Below are positions 21,330 through 33,025 of a stretch of DNA of 64,000 nucleotides, piece after piece (positions within the stretch are counted from its first letter, which is position 1; every line of letters begins with the position of its first letter). The notes under the pieces are model-generated. The model saw only the letters and a list, made by a program, of their open reading frames with translations, did not search any database and was not told the origin of the DNA. Source of the stretch: Nephrocerus scutellatus (taxonomy: Eukaryota; Arthropoda; Insecta; Diptera; Pipunculidae). A program made the position numbers and the translations under genes. The stretch lies in contig OX352761.1 of assembly GCA_947095585.1 (NCBI GenBank), forward strand, positions 83,691,919 to 83,755,918. The letters run 5' to 3'.

Positions 21330-24110
21330 TGTTGTCACCGGAGATACACATGTGTAAAAAGTTTGTATGGGAGCCCCCTACCTTGGGGCCCCATCACTTG
21401 CAAATTTCAATAGGAAGTGCTGTCAGCGGAAATACACATATGTTTAAAATTTAAAGAAAATCGGGTTACTTTTTAAAAAACTTTTATGGGCACACCTCGG
21501 GCCTCAGCGCCTCAATCCAAAACTGTTGAAAAGAGTGTTGTCCATCGGACATAGACACTTGTGTAAAATTTGAAGAAGGTCGGGTTAATTTTTTTAAAAA
21601 AATTTTATGGTGCCCCACTACCCCGGAGACCCCGATCTCCAAAATTTTTACAAAAAGTGTTGTCCATCGAAGATACCGAAGATACACACGTATATAAAAT
21701 TTGAAAAAAAAACTGGTTAATTTTTTTTAAATTTGTTGGTGCCTCATGAGCCTGGGGTCTCCAAATTTTTTTTCGAAAAGTGTTGTCTATCGGAGATATA
21801 CTCGTATATAAAATTTGAAGAAAATCTGGTTAATACTTTACAAAAAGTGTTGTTCATCGGAGATGCACACGTGTATAAAATTTGAAGAAAATCGGGTTAA
21901 TTTTTTAAAAAAAAATGTGTATGGGGCCCCACGACCCCGGCGCCCAGGGTATACAAAATTTTTACAAAAAGTGTTGTTCATCGGAGATACAATCGTATAT
22001 AAAATTTGAAGAAAACCGGGTTAATTTTTTTTAAAAATGTGTATGGGGCCCCACGACCTCGGCACCCAGGGTCTACAAAATTTTTACAAAGTGTTATCAA
22101 TCGGAGATACACATGTTTATAAAATTTGAAGAAAAAAGGGTTAATGTTTTGATAAAATTTTTGGGGCCCCGTGACCATGGGGCCCGCGGTCTCCAAATAA
22201 AAAACTTATATGGGCACACCTCGGGCCTCAGCGCCTCACTCCAAAACTGTTAAAAAGAGTATTGTCCATCGGACATAGACACTTGTGTAAAATTTGAAGA
22301 AGGTCAGGCCAATTTTTTTAAAAAAATTGTATGGGGCCGCGGTCTCCAAATTTTTTACAAAAAGTGTTGTCTATCGGAGATACACTCGTATATAAAATTT
22401 GAAGAAAATCTGGTTAATATTTTTAAAAAAAATTTAAGGAGCCACGACTCCGGGGCCCGGGTCTCAAAATTTTTTACAAAAAGTGTTGTTCATCGGAAAT
22501 ACACACGTGTATAAAACTTGAAGAAAATCGGGTTAATTTTTTAAAAAAAAAATTTTGGGGCCAGAGGTCTCCAAATTTTTTACAAAAAGTGTTGTTCATC
22601 GGCGATACACACGTATATAAAATTTGAAGAAAATCGGGTTAATTTTTTTAAAAATGTGTATGGGGCCCCACGACCCCTGCGCCCAGGGTCTACAAAATTT
22701 TAAAAAAAAGTGTTGTCCATTTTAAAAAACTTTTATGGGCACACCTCGGGCCTCTGCGCCTCAATCCAAAACTGTTGAAAAGAGTGTTGTCCATCGGACA
22801 TAGACACTTGTGTAAAATTTGAAGAAGGTCGGGTTAATTTTTTTAAAAAAAATTTATGGTGCCCCACTACCCCGGAGACCACGATCTCCAAAATTTTTAC
22901 AAAATTTTTGTCCATCGAAGATACCGAAGATACACACGTATATAAAATTTGAAAAAAAACTGGTTAATTTTTTTTTTAAATTTGTTGGTGCCTCATGAGC
23001 CTGGGGTCTCCAAATTTTTTTTTCGAAAAGTGTTGTCTATCGGAGATACACTCGTATATAAAATTTGAAGAAAATCTGGTTAATATTTTTAAAAAAAATT
23101 TGAGGAGCCACGACTCCGGGGCCCGGGTCACCAAAATTTTTACAAAAAGCGTTGTTCATCGGAGATGCACACGTGTATAAAATTTGAAGAAAATCGGGTT
23201 AATTTTTTAAAAAAAATGTGTATGGGGCCTCACGACTCCGGGGCCCGGGTCTCAAAATTTTTTACAAAAAGTGTTGTTCATCGGAAATACACACGTGTAT
23301 AAAACTTGAAGAAAATCGGGTTAATTTTTTAAAAAAAAATTTTGGGGCCAGAGGTCTCCAAATTTTTTACAAAAAGTGTTGTTCATCGGCGATACACACG
23401 TATATAAAATTTGAAGAAAATCGGGTTAATTTTTTTAAAAATGTGTATGGGGCCCCACGACCACGGCGCCCAGGGTCTACAAAATTTTTACAAAAAGTGT
23501 TGTCCATCGGAGATACACATGTGTATAAAATTTGAAGAAAATAGGGTTAATTTTTAGATAAAATTTTTGGGGCCCCGTGACCATGGGGCCCGCGGACTCC
23601 AAATTTTTTACAAACAGTGTTGTACCCCGGAGATACACACGTATATAAAATTTGAAGAAAATCGGGTTAATTTTTTTTAAAAAATGTGTATGGGCCCCAC
23701 GACCCCTGCGCCCAGGGTCTACAAAATTTAAAAAAAAAAAGTGTTGTCCATCGGGGATACACATGTGTATAAAATTTGAAGAAAATCGGGTTAATTTTTT
23801 TAAAAAAAAATTTGGGCCCCATGATTTTGATGACCGCGGTCTCAAAAATTTTGAGAAAAAGTGTTCTTAATCGGAGATATACACGTATATAAAATTTGAA
23901 GAAAATTGGGTTGATTTTTTTAAAAAAATTTATGGGGCCCGCGGTCTCCAAAATTTTTACAAAAAGTGTTGTCCATCGGAGATACACATGTGTATAAAAT
24001 TTCGAGAAATCGTGTTACCCGGCTGACCCTGGGTCCCGTGGTCTCCAAAATTTTTACAGAAAGAGTTCTTCATCGGAGATACACATGTGTATGGAATATT
24101 AAGAAACCGG
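21330..24110. repeat. Tandem array of about 120-bp units
   Basis: Units carry the landmarks gtgttgtccatcggagata, cacacgtgtataaaatttga, gaaaatcgggttaatttt and a GC-rich ggggccccacgacc block. Spacing measured between landmarks is 118 to 126 bp (for example 21847, 21973, 22091). A higher-order block starting ttatgggcacacctcgggcc recurs at about 21485, 22210 and 22733. The array is a central tandem repeat region, as known for DINE-TR1 elements of Drosophila. Confidence 0.8.
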
Positions 24111-26640
24111 ATTAATCGAATTCTTTAATAGAAAGTATTGTCTCCGGAAATACACAAAAAATATGCAAAATTTCAATAAATCGGGCTTTGGAAAGTGGGG
24201 ATAAAAATTGATCGCAAGATTCCACGACAAACCGACCGACCGACAACCGGACGTGCCACGGGCAAGCGAAGTTAATATAGAGAATTTAAAAATTAAAATT
24301 TGTTATTTTAATTCTCTAATAACCAGAAGTATACTAATTCCACTACAAATGCTGAAATATAAAAACACATACGAAGCACTGCAACCCAACAGCAAAACAA
24401 CCCTAATCGTAAAGCAAGCAGCGCTGCCGACAGCGCACAACTCACACAGAAAACAGTCATTATAGTATGAAATGATCTGATGCCGGGAAAAAAATTGTAT
24501 GGGAGCCCCAGACACCGCGGTCCGATCACTCTCTTAATAGAAAGTACATACTGTCATCGGAAATATACATGTGTGCAAAATTTCAATAAAATCAGTGAAA
24601 TTAATATAGAGAATTTAAAAATTGAAATTTTTCTTGTAAGTTCTCTAATCGGAGATTCGATTTGAAATTCCCATTTGGAAGTGAAAAAAAAACAACCCAT
24701 AAAAATTAAAATTTTTCTTGTAAATTCTCTAATCGGGGATACACACACACACACTGCGTGCTCGTTTTGTGGCAAAATCATTCACCAAATGACCCAGCGG
24801 CAGCGAACAGCGCTGCTCACAAAGCACAGAGCTCATACTTTGCCGTGATCTGATGCGATATAGCGATATTTAAAAATTGTATATTGGGGTCCCCAAGTGG
24901 CCGATTGCTCCAAATTTTTACAAAAAGTGTTTTCCATCGAAGACACACATGTGTATAAAATTTGAAGAAAATCGGGTTAATTTTTTAAAAAAAATGTGTA
25001 TGGGGCCCCACGACCCCGGCGCCCTGGGTATACAAAATTTTTACAAAAAGTGTTGTTCATCGGAGATACAATCGTATATAAAATTTGAAGAAAACCGGGT
25101 TAATTTTTTTTAAAAATGTGTATGGGGCCCCACGACCCCGGCACCCAGGGTCTACAAAATTTTTACAAAAAGTGTTGTCCATCGGAGATACACATGTGTA
25201 TAAAATTTGAAGAAAATAGGGTTAATTTTTAGATAAAATTTTTGGGGCCCCGTGACCATGGGGCCCGCGGACTCCAAATTTTTTACAAACAGTGTTGTAC
25301 CCCGGAGATACACACGTATATAAAATTTGAAGAAAATCGGGTTAATTTTTTTTAAAAAATGTGTATGGGCCCCACGACCCCTGCGCCCAGGGTCTACAAA
25401 ATTTAAAAAAAAAAAGTGTTGTCCATCGGGGATACACATGTGTATAAAATTTGAAGAAAATCGGGTTAATTTTTTTAAAAAAAAATTTGGGCCCCATGAT
25501 TTTGATGACCGCGGTCTCAAAAATTTTGAGAAAAAGTGTTCTTAATCGGAGATATACACGTATATAAAATTTGAAGAAAATTGGGTTGATTTTTTTAAAA
25601 AAATTTATGGGGCCCGCGGTCTCCAAAATTTTTACAAAAAGTGTTGTCCATCGGAGATACACATGTGTATAAAATTTCGAGAAATCGTGTTACCCGGCTG
25701 ACCCTGGGTCCCGTGGTCTCCAAAATTTTTACAGAAAGAGTTCTTCATCGGAGATACACATGTGTATGGAATATTAAGAAACCGGATTAATCGAATTCTT
25801 TAATAGAAAGTATTGTCTCCGGAAATACACAAAAAATATGCAAAATTTCAATAAATCGGGCTTTGGAAAGTGGGGATAAAAATTGATCGCAAGATTCCAC
25901 GACAAACCGACCGACCGACAACCGGACGTGCCACGGGCAAGCGAAGTTAATATAGAGAATTTAAAAATTAAAATTTGTTATTTTAATTCTCTAATAACCA
26001 GAAGTATACTAATTCCACTACAAATGCTGAAATATAAAAACACATACGAAGCACTGCAACCCAACAGCAAAACAACCCTAATCGTAAAGCAAGCAGCGCT
26101 GCCGACAGCGCACAACTCACACAGAAAACAGTCATTATAGTATGAAATGATCTGATGCCGGGAAAAATTGTATGGGAGCCCCAGACACCGCGGTCCGATC
26201 ACTCTCTTAATAGAAAGTACATACTGTCATCGGAAATATACATGTGTGCAAAATTTCAATAAAATCAGTGAAATTAATATAGAGAATTTAAAAATTGAAA
26301 TTTTTCTTGTAAGTTCTCTAATCGGAGATTCGATTTGAAATTCCCATTTGGAAGTGAATAAAAACAACCCATAAAAATTAAAATTTTTCTTGTAAATTCT
26401 CTAATCGGGGATACACACACATACACACTGCGTGCTCGTTTTGTGGCAAAATCATTCACCAAATGACGCAGCGGCAGCGAACAGCGCTGCTCACAAAGCA
26501 CAGAGCTCATACTTTGCCGTGATCTGATGCGATATAGCGATATTTAAAAATTGTATATTGGGGTCCCCAAGAGGCCGATCGCTCCAAATTTTTACAAAAA
26601 GTGTTTTCCATCGAAGACACACATGTGTACAAAATTTAAA
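23440..26640. repeat. Direct duplication of a block of about 1.5 kb at 1,675-bp spacing
   Basis: 23475-24960 and 25150-26630 are almost identical; landmarks at 23477, 23652, 24208 and 24303 recur exactly 1,675 bp later. Differences are a few small indels (A runs near 24490 and 24690, a CA run near 24745) and scattered substitutions. Each block holds the end of the tandem array, the spacer with the conserved ends and the start of the next array, so it behaves as a higher-order repeat unit. Confidence 0.85.
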
Positions 26641-26932
26641 GAAAATCGGGTAAATTTTGTAAAATATTTGTATTGGAGCCCCCCGACCCCGCGGCCCGAG
26701 GGGCCTCAAATTTTAATAGAAAGTGTTGTCTTGGGATATATACATGTGTTCAAAATTTCAATAAAATCGGGCTGTAGGAAGTGGGTTAAAAATTGATCAC
26801 AAGATTTGGCCAGCCAGCCAGCCACGGGCAAGTGAAGTTAATATAGAGAATTTAAAAATAGCAGCCACTGCATACGGTTGGTGCAACGTTTCCAATTATT
26901 TCCTTTGAGTTGAGTCAAGCTATACCAAAGCC

Positions 26933-27200
26933 AAAACCTTCTCTATAGAAAGCCCAACTGTACGTATACTAATGCTGTAAACCAATCCCAAACGCGTCTG
27001 TGTTTGTTGGATGTGAATACAGTGTACAAAAAATAAGCAGTCGCAAAGAGCGAGAAACGTAAGATATGGTAGTGGGAAGCAGAAAAATTTTATATGGATT
27101 TTGCTCTTTAGTTGATTACTAATACAAAAACGTTTGGGATTTTTCTAAGCATGTATCTGTGTATGATCGGAACAGTTTGGCTTTCTATAGAGAAGGTTTT
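26933..27200. mobile_element. TIR MITE, copy 1 (268 bp)
   Basis: It starts aaaaccttctctatagaaag and ends with the inverted form acagtttggctttctatag followed by agaaggtttt, giving terminal inverted repeats of about 29 bp. The interior is non-coding. Two related copies follow at 27204-27454 and 27511-27836. Confidence 0.7.
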
Positions 27201-27203
27201 GAC

Positions 27204-27454
27204 CAAAGCCCAACTGTATGCATACTAATGCACTGAACAATCCCAAACGCGTCTGTGTTTGTGGGATGTGAATACAGTGTACAAAAAAAAAGCAGTCGCA
27301 AGGAGCGATAAACGTAAGATGTGATAGTGGGAAACAGAAAAATTTTATATGGATTTTGCTCTTTTGTTGATTACCAATCCATATACATTTTGGAGTTTTT
27401 TAAGCATATATCTGTGTATCAGCGAAACAGTTGGGCTTTCTATAGAGAAGGTTT
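27204..27454. mobile_element. TIR MITE, copy 2
   Basis: Same orientation and about 85% similar to copy 1 by eye (shared cgcgtctgtgtttgt, gtgaatacagtgtacaaaa, ttttatatggattttgctct). The left end lacks the first 15 or so bases of the inverted repeat; the right end (27427-27454) is complete. Confidence 0.65.
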
Positions 27455-27510
27455 CGAATATGATACAAAATACAAGTTAAGAATGCACTCACACATCTGA
27501 GTGTACAATA

Positions 27511-27836
27511 AAAATGCTCTCTATAGAAAGACCAACTGTACGCATCCTTATGCAGTGCAAAACTGTTTTCTTGGAGCACAGATACTAACGAAATATTTAT
27601 GTATTGGTGACTAAATTAAGGGCAAAAGCCAAGCAAAAACCATACGAAATTTTTCTGCGTTCCGCAGCCACAAATTAAGTTTCTCGCTCTTTTCACTACC
27701 GCCAGTTAGCGCGTTTCATTAAAGGCCTCTGCTTATCTTTTCTACACTGTATTCATATGCCACAAATCCATAAATATCTCGCGTTTCTTTACGGCATTAG
27801 AATGCATACAGTTGGGCTTTCTATAAAGAAGGTTTT
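27511..27836. mobile_element. TIR MITE, copy 3, opposite orientation
   Basis: Both inverted ends are present (left 27511-27540, right 27808-27836). The interior matches copies 1 and 2 in reverse (tacactgtattcatatgcc, ctcgctcttttcactacc). A further degraded end is visible at about 27875-27895. Confidence 0.6.
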
Positions 27837-28059
27837 GACTTTCTAAGGGGGTTGGTGATTTAGCAAAACATTTGGCTTTCTTTAGATAGAGTTTTGTGTA
27901 AAACCCATTTCAATTGCGGAACCCATTCATTTTTGTATAAAAATGTTTGTTCTACTTCGTTCCTCTTGATATCTCTATACTCTTTGATGTAACCCATTTC
28001 GTTACGCTACTATTTTTGTTCATGTATCACCATGCTTTGATTTTAAAGACGTTGCACGT

Positions 28060-29430
28060 CAAAAATAAAACTACCCATTCAAATTAAAATTGTTCATGTA
28101 AATTCTCCAATAACCAAGAGTATACTGAATACCACTATAAATGCTGAAAAATAAAAACACATGCCAAGCACCGCAACCCAACAACAACAGCACAAAGCCA
28201 AGCAGTGCTGCTCACAGCACACCAACGCACACAGAACACAGTCATAGTATGACATTATCTGATTCCGCTATATGGAAAAAAAATTGTAGAAGAGCTTTTC
28301 GAACCTGCGGCCCGATCACTCTCAAATTTTAACAAAAAGTATTGTCATGGGAAATACACATGTGTGCAAAGTTTGAATAAAATCAGGCTTTAGGAAGGTT
28401 AAAAATTGATAACAAGATTCTACCACCACGAAGTTAATATAGAGAATTTAAAAATGAATAACTATATTATTATTACTTATTCTTTTATAACTTTAAAATA
28501 AAGAAAATACTATTACACAGTAGTTTCCAATACAATTAAAAATCAGCAATATCGGAATGGAATATTCTCGGAACAACAATATTATTGAAATTAATAATCA
28601 GCTAAATTTGCATTAAAATAATTTAAGTTAAATAAAAAACAACCCATAAAAATTAAAATTTTTCTTGTAAATTCTCTAATCGGGGATACACACACACACA
28701 CACTGCGTGCTCGTTTTGTGGCAAAATCATCCACCAAATGACGTAGCGGCAGCGAACAGCGCTGCACACAAAGCACAGAGCTCATGTGTGCAAAATTTCA
28801 ATAAAGTCGGGCTTTGGGAAGTGGGTTAAAAATTGATCAGAAAATCTGACCAGCCAGCCAGCCAGCCACGTGCACGCGAAGTTAATATAGAGAATTTAAA
28901 AATGAAAACAACCCATTGCAGTGCTTTGTACGTGTTTTTATATTTCAGCATTTATAGTGGAATTCAATATACTTTTGGCTATTAGAGAATTTACATGAAA
29001 AATTAAAATTTTTATGTGTGTTTTTATTTAAATTCTCTATATTACCTTCGCGTGCCCGTGGCTGGCGGACTGGCTGGCTGGTCAGATCTTGTGATCAATT
29101 TTTAACGCACTTTCCAAAGCTCGATTTTATTGAAACTTTGCACACGTGTATATTTCCCGTGGCAATTCTTTCTATTAACATTCTATTGACAGTGATTGGG
29201 CCGCGGGGTCGGAGGCTCCCATACAAATTTTTTCCCCGGCATCACATCATTTCATACGCATCATTTCTGTGTGCGTTGTGCGCTGTGCGTTGTGGGCAGC
29301 GCTGCTGGCTTTACGAATAGGGTTTTTTTGTTGTTGGGCTGTTTTTATATTTCAGCATTTATAGTGGAATTCAGTATACAGAATTTACATGAACAATTTT
29401 AATTTTTATGGGTTTTTTTTTTTCTTTTAA
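28060..29430. repeat. Helentron-like copies in both orientations
   Basis: 28075-28455 and 28640-28905 are plus-oriented copies ending in gaagttaatatagagaattt; 28980-29420 holds copies in the opposite sense (ttaaattctctatatta at 29028). The segment between carries the family's conserved spacer ccactataaatgctgaaaa and its reverse. 28456-28620 is AT-rich with nothing recognised. Confidence 0.65.
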
Positions 29431-30168
29431 TGAACACACGCTCACGGAATTTGCACGCTAATAATGCTAAGCACATTGCGGGCAATAGGACATAAGGAAT
29501 AATAATAATAAACTTGGAATAATATAATATACTCGTAATAATTATACAATTAAAAAAATCCAATCTCACTCAATATAGAATTTAGTTACTGTTTGACAGA
29601 AAGTCTACTATAGCCCGTAAATAGCATATGTATTTCAAATAGGATAAGACTTTTTTTTCTAATGAAACGTTTTTTTTTTAGGTATATAACCTAAATTTAG
29701 ATGAAAGAATGACAGTAATTTGTGCGTTTTGTTAAATATTTTCGTTGGTGATTTTCTAAGAAAAGAAGGAATTTCATATTTCACAAAAGACGCAATTATA
29801 AGTAAAAGAACAAAAGTAAAGCTTATTTGAGCTATTAAGTGGTATATTACATGAGTTGGATTAGAAACAATATGTTGACAGGTGACGTAGTGTAATTGGA
29901 AAAAATTGTATTTCCTTTCATACGCATATGCATGCAACTTAATATATCTATTATATCAATAAACATAATTATAATAGCAACACAATGCAGATATACTCGT
30001 ATATGCAACGAATCCGGATCAGCATGCAGACCGAATTCACCATACTTGCCTAGTCACTCTTTTATAATCGATACGTTTTGTTAAAACGGTGTCTTCAACA
30101 CATAAAATTAATTTTAAATTTTATTTTATTTTTGTTTTCATTTTTAATTCTGCTTTGTTTTGTCACAG

Positions 30169-30314
30169 TTTCAATAAGCTCTTTTACTGCTCTTTATTTA
30201 GCTGTGATAAACGGTGCCACTGACACCACGTCGGTGCGATCTGTTTGGGCTGCGTCCAACAACGAGCAATCCATAAACATAGTTCTTCTCAGTATAGGTG
30301 GAATGATGGTAAAT
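30169..30314 (+). CDS. Candidate internal exon, unidentified
   Basis: A long pyrimidine tract ending ctttgttttgtcacag precedes an open segment encoding SSFTALYLAVINGATDTTSV and continuing to SIGGMM, with a possible donor (gtaaat) at 30315. The same frame is open further upstream as a hydrophobic stretch that would be intronic in this model. I do not recognise the product. Supporting points are protein-like composition, balanced codons compared with the AT-rich flanks, and splice signals at both ends. It could be an exon of the same gene as the next feature or an unrelated relic. Confidence 0.3.
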
Positions 30315-30603
30315 GAATATTATACTTCGTTATGCCATCGGTCGTGATCAAATGAAAATCAGTGACTTACAAGACATTCGCTGGGAATGTTGTTTTCTTA
30401 TCGCGTGGTTTTTTTATTTATAGTAACTATTAATGAATTTAAGAATGTTTCGAAAAGAATAAAAAAACCTTTTCTCTTTAAGTTTATTGTATAGTTAGCA
30501 AATCACAACTTTAATATCTTAATTTATTTAAATACCACAAAAATTATAACAGCGTCAAACCAAAGTATTTGACAAATCACTCTATTGCTTAAGGAACATA
30601 ATC

Positions 30604-31112
30604 ATGATAAAAAAAATGCATATATTTTTTTTAATATCTCTTGTTGCAATATTTGTTAAATGTGCATGTGAACCAGTGTCAGTTATTTCGGAAAAATTTC
30701 AAGCAAACGTCCAAGAAAAAGGATTAAAAAAGGTAGAACCAATTAAAAATTTCATCGGTACTATGAATCAAAAGTCGAATAATCCTCCAGTTCATGATAC
30801 ACCATCGAGTCCCTGTTCGTGCAGTAAGTTTTATCAATTTGGTTAAAAAATGTATCATTAATTTACTATTCATATTATAATGGTGTTAGATGTTAAGACT
30901 TGGCAGTAGCAAATATGTGTAAACATTGCAAAAATCTTTTCTGTTATTTATGTAGTTTCAGTATAGCTATGCAACACATTGAGTTATTCATTACTGGATA
31001 TCTTCTGAGATTTAAAACCCAAAATTCAACAACTTTAGGCACACTTAGGATATGTTCGCGATTAAATCAAAATTTATTCGTTTATGTTGATGATTTTTGT
31101 TTTCACCATTGA
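30604..31112 (+). CDS. Candidate two-exon gene for a small secreted protein
   Basis: The ATG at 30604 opens a frame whose first 20 residues (MIKKMHIFFLISLVAIFVKC) form a clear signal peptide, followed by about 55 polar residues ending in SPCSC. A strong donor (gtaagt) follows at 30824. An acceptor (cttggcag) at about 30908 would join, in phase 1, to a frame with CKHCKNLFCYLC and a stop at 31110. The predicted intron is about 85 nt, typical of small fly introns. A polyadenylation signal (aataaa) lies at 31289-31294. The product, about 140 residues with paired cysteines, is not one I recognise. Without splicing the frame stops after 80 codons. Confidence 0.4.
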
Positions 31113-31288
31113 GATAACTACATAATATACCTAAATTAACTTAATCAGCGAATGTCGAAACTAGAATTTTATCATTTGTATTGGAATTTTACAATTTTTT
31201 AACATTAGTTCTAAAGAGGGTTTCGATGAGAGGTGCACGATTTTTTTCAGTAAAACGCAACATAATTACAAAATTCAAAAAATTTTAA

Positions 31289-31294
31289 AATAAA
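31289..31294 (+). promoter_or_regulatory. Possible polyadenylation signal of the candidate secreted-protein gene
   Basis: aataaa, 177 nt after the stop codon at 31112. AT-rich sequence makes chance occurrence likely, so its value is only in combination with the splice model upstream. Confidence 0.3.
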
Positions 31295-31397
31295 GTTTAA
31301 ACTTCGAAATTATGTGTGGAATGCCAAATCAGGCTAATGTCCTACTCGGCTTCGTTTACATGATACCGTTCTCTTTTTGAAGTTTTCTCTTTTGTTT

Positions 31398-32300
31398 TTA
31401 AATTCTCTATATTAACTTCGCGTGCCCGTGTGTTTGTTTGTTTATTTGTTTGTCATGGAATCTTACGATAAATTTTTAACCCACTTCCCAAAGTCCGATT
31501 TCATTGAAACTTTGCACACTGCATATCGGGTCGGGGGCTCCCATTCAAATTTTATATACATGTGTATCTCTGATGGACAACAGTTTTTGTAAAATTTTTG
31601 GAGAACCCGGGCCCGGGTCGTGAGGCCCTACATACAAATTATTATAATAAAATTAACCCGATTTTTCTCAAGTTTTATATACATGTGTATCTCCGGTGGA
31701 CAACACTTTTTTTAAAAATATTTTACACCCCGGGCCCCGGGGTCGTTTTTGCAAAATTTTTGAAGTGAACGGACCCTGAGCCCATAAAAAATAAATAAAA
31801 AATTAGCCCGATTTCTTCATATTTTAAACATCTCCGATAAAGAAAACATTCTGTAAAATTTTTGGAGTGAACGGGCCCTGAGGCCCGAGGGGGCCCATAC
31901 AAATTTTTTAAAAGTTATCCCGATTTCTTTAAATTTTAAATACATATGGACAAAACTTTTCGTAAAATTTTTGGAGTGACCGGGCTCTGAGGGACCTGTG
32001 GCCCATATACATTTATTTAAAATTAGCCCGATTTTCTTCAAATTTTCAACACATGCGTATCTCCGGTGACAACACTTCCTATTGAAATTTGGAAGTGATC
32101 GGGCTCCAAGGTCGGTGTACCCCATACAAAGTTTTTACACATGTGTATCTCCAGTGACAACAGTTTTTGTAAACATTTTGAAGTTAAGAGGCTCTAATAT
32201 TAATTTTTTCCAAATTAATCCGGTTCAAACTTTGCACACATATGTATCCCCTTTTAGCGAATTTACATGAAAAATTTCAATTGTTATGGGTTGTTTTTTT
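31398..32300 (+). mobile_element. Structurally complete Helentron/DINE-like copy (about 900 bp)
   Basis: This is the clearest single copy. The left end ttaaattctctatattaact is followed by cgcgtgcccg, a gtttgtttg run, the conserved atttttaacccacttcccaa block, then about five internal units with tgtatctccggtggacaac. The right end is gcgaatttacatgaaaaatt followed by gttatgggttgtttttt. Left and right ends share the inverted core attctct/agcgaat. The layout (subterminal inverted repeats, simple-sequence patch, tandem core) is that of non-autonomous Helentrons. Confidence 0.6.
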
Positions 32301-33025
32301 TTCTACATAATTTTCTGCAACATATGCTTGATCATCTTTGAGCTCTTTTTTTGTAATTAGCGCACGCTTCAAAGGATTTGCACTAACTATAGAATATTGT
32401 GCTCATAAACACATATTTAAGGCTCTACATCTTAATTACTTCATACATAAACATAATTGTACATGTGAATACAGTAATATACTGTGATATATAACATGCT
32501 TAGCTTCGTATTGTTACGAAAATAAATTAATTACACTTTTCAGCGTCACTTAGAAGTATATAGTATATAGTATTGAATTGTACAAGAATTAAGAAATGAC
32601 CAAAAACCATTGCATATATTTGGGTTCAGTAATATTGTATATAAAAGGTACTTAAAAGTACTTATACGATATATGTATTTGTACTTGTATATACTTGTAT
32701 ATAAAAGTTATATTTGGTAATTTTACAATATATACTGTTGTACTGGTTTGTACTTGTATATGGAACTAGCTGTTTCCGGACGCTCCGTGGGTTAAAAAAA
32801 GGTTCAAACCTTTAGGAGCACCAATCAAAGTATGGTGCAAATTTTGTTTCAAAATGTTAATTGGTTTAGGTGCGATGTTCTTACACACATATGCACATTC
32901 TCTCTCGACCCCAGAGCCAGAACGTATATGGTGTGAATATGGCTTCGATACGTCCAGTGGTTCAGGTAATATATCACTGTATTTTTAAGATATGACCGTA
33001 TGACCGTATCCTAAAATCAGCTAAT
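32301..33025. other. AT-rich spacer with an 'actagctg' insect repeat start
   Basis: 32301-32760 shows no feature. At 32764 aactagctgtttccggacgc begins a segment similar in opening to the repeat at 43392 (aactagctgatccgacagac). I know this type of opening as common in insect interspersed repeats, but cannot class it here. Confidence 0.35.

Larger units (their letters stand above)
20560..26860. repeat. Cluster of DINE/Helentron-like repeats with expanded internal tandem units
   Basis: Copies of one family fill this stretch. Each copy has one end with gaagttaatatagagaattt (for example near 21165, 24265, 25940, 26840) preceded by ccagccagcc-type runs, and another end with ttttcatgtaaattctctaa. 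The shared tagagaattta/taaattctcta is inverted between the two ends, as in subterminal inverted repeats of Helentrons such as DINE-1. Between them lie units of about 120 bp. No transposase or helicase is encoded. Translations in this stretch repeat with the DNA period and are not genes. Assignment to Helentrons is by architecture and remains an inference. Confidence 0.6.
29430..31395 (+). other. Low-repeat island with candidate host exons
   Basis: This stretch lacks the repeat families around it. It contains a candidate exon at 30169-30314 and a candidate two-exon secreted-peptide gene at 30604-31112 with a polyadenylation signal at 31289. The remainder (29430-30060, 31113-31280) is AT-rich with no feature seen. 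Confidence 0.4.

Noticed and set aside
21330..24110. Regular repeats with variable spacers, superficially CRISPR-like
   Set aside because: Units of about 120 bp are contiguous diverged tandem repeats in an insect genome, with no short palindromic repeat and spacer alternation and no cas genes.
20756..26800. Many ORFs of 60-120 codons in the array (rich in Lys, Phe, Asn)
   Set aside because: They recur with the DNA period on both strands, lack domains and are by-products of low stop density in the repeats.
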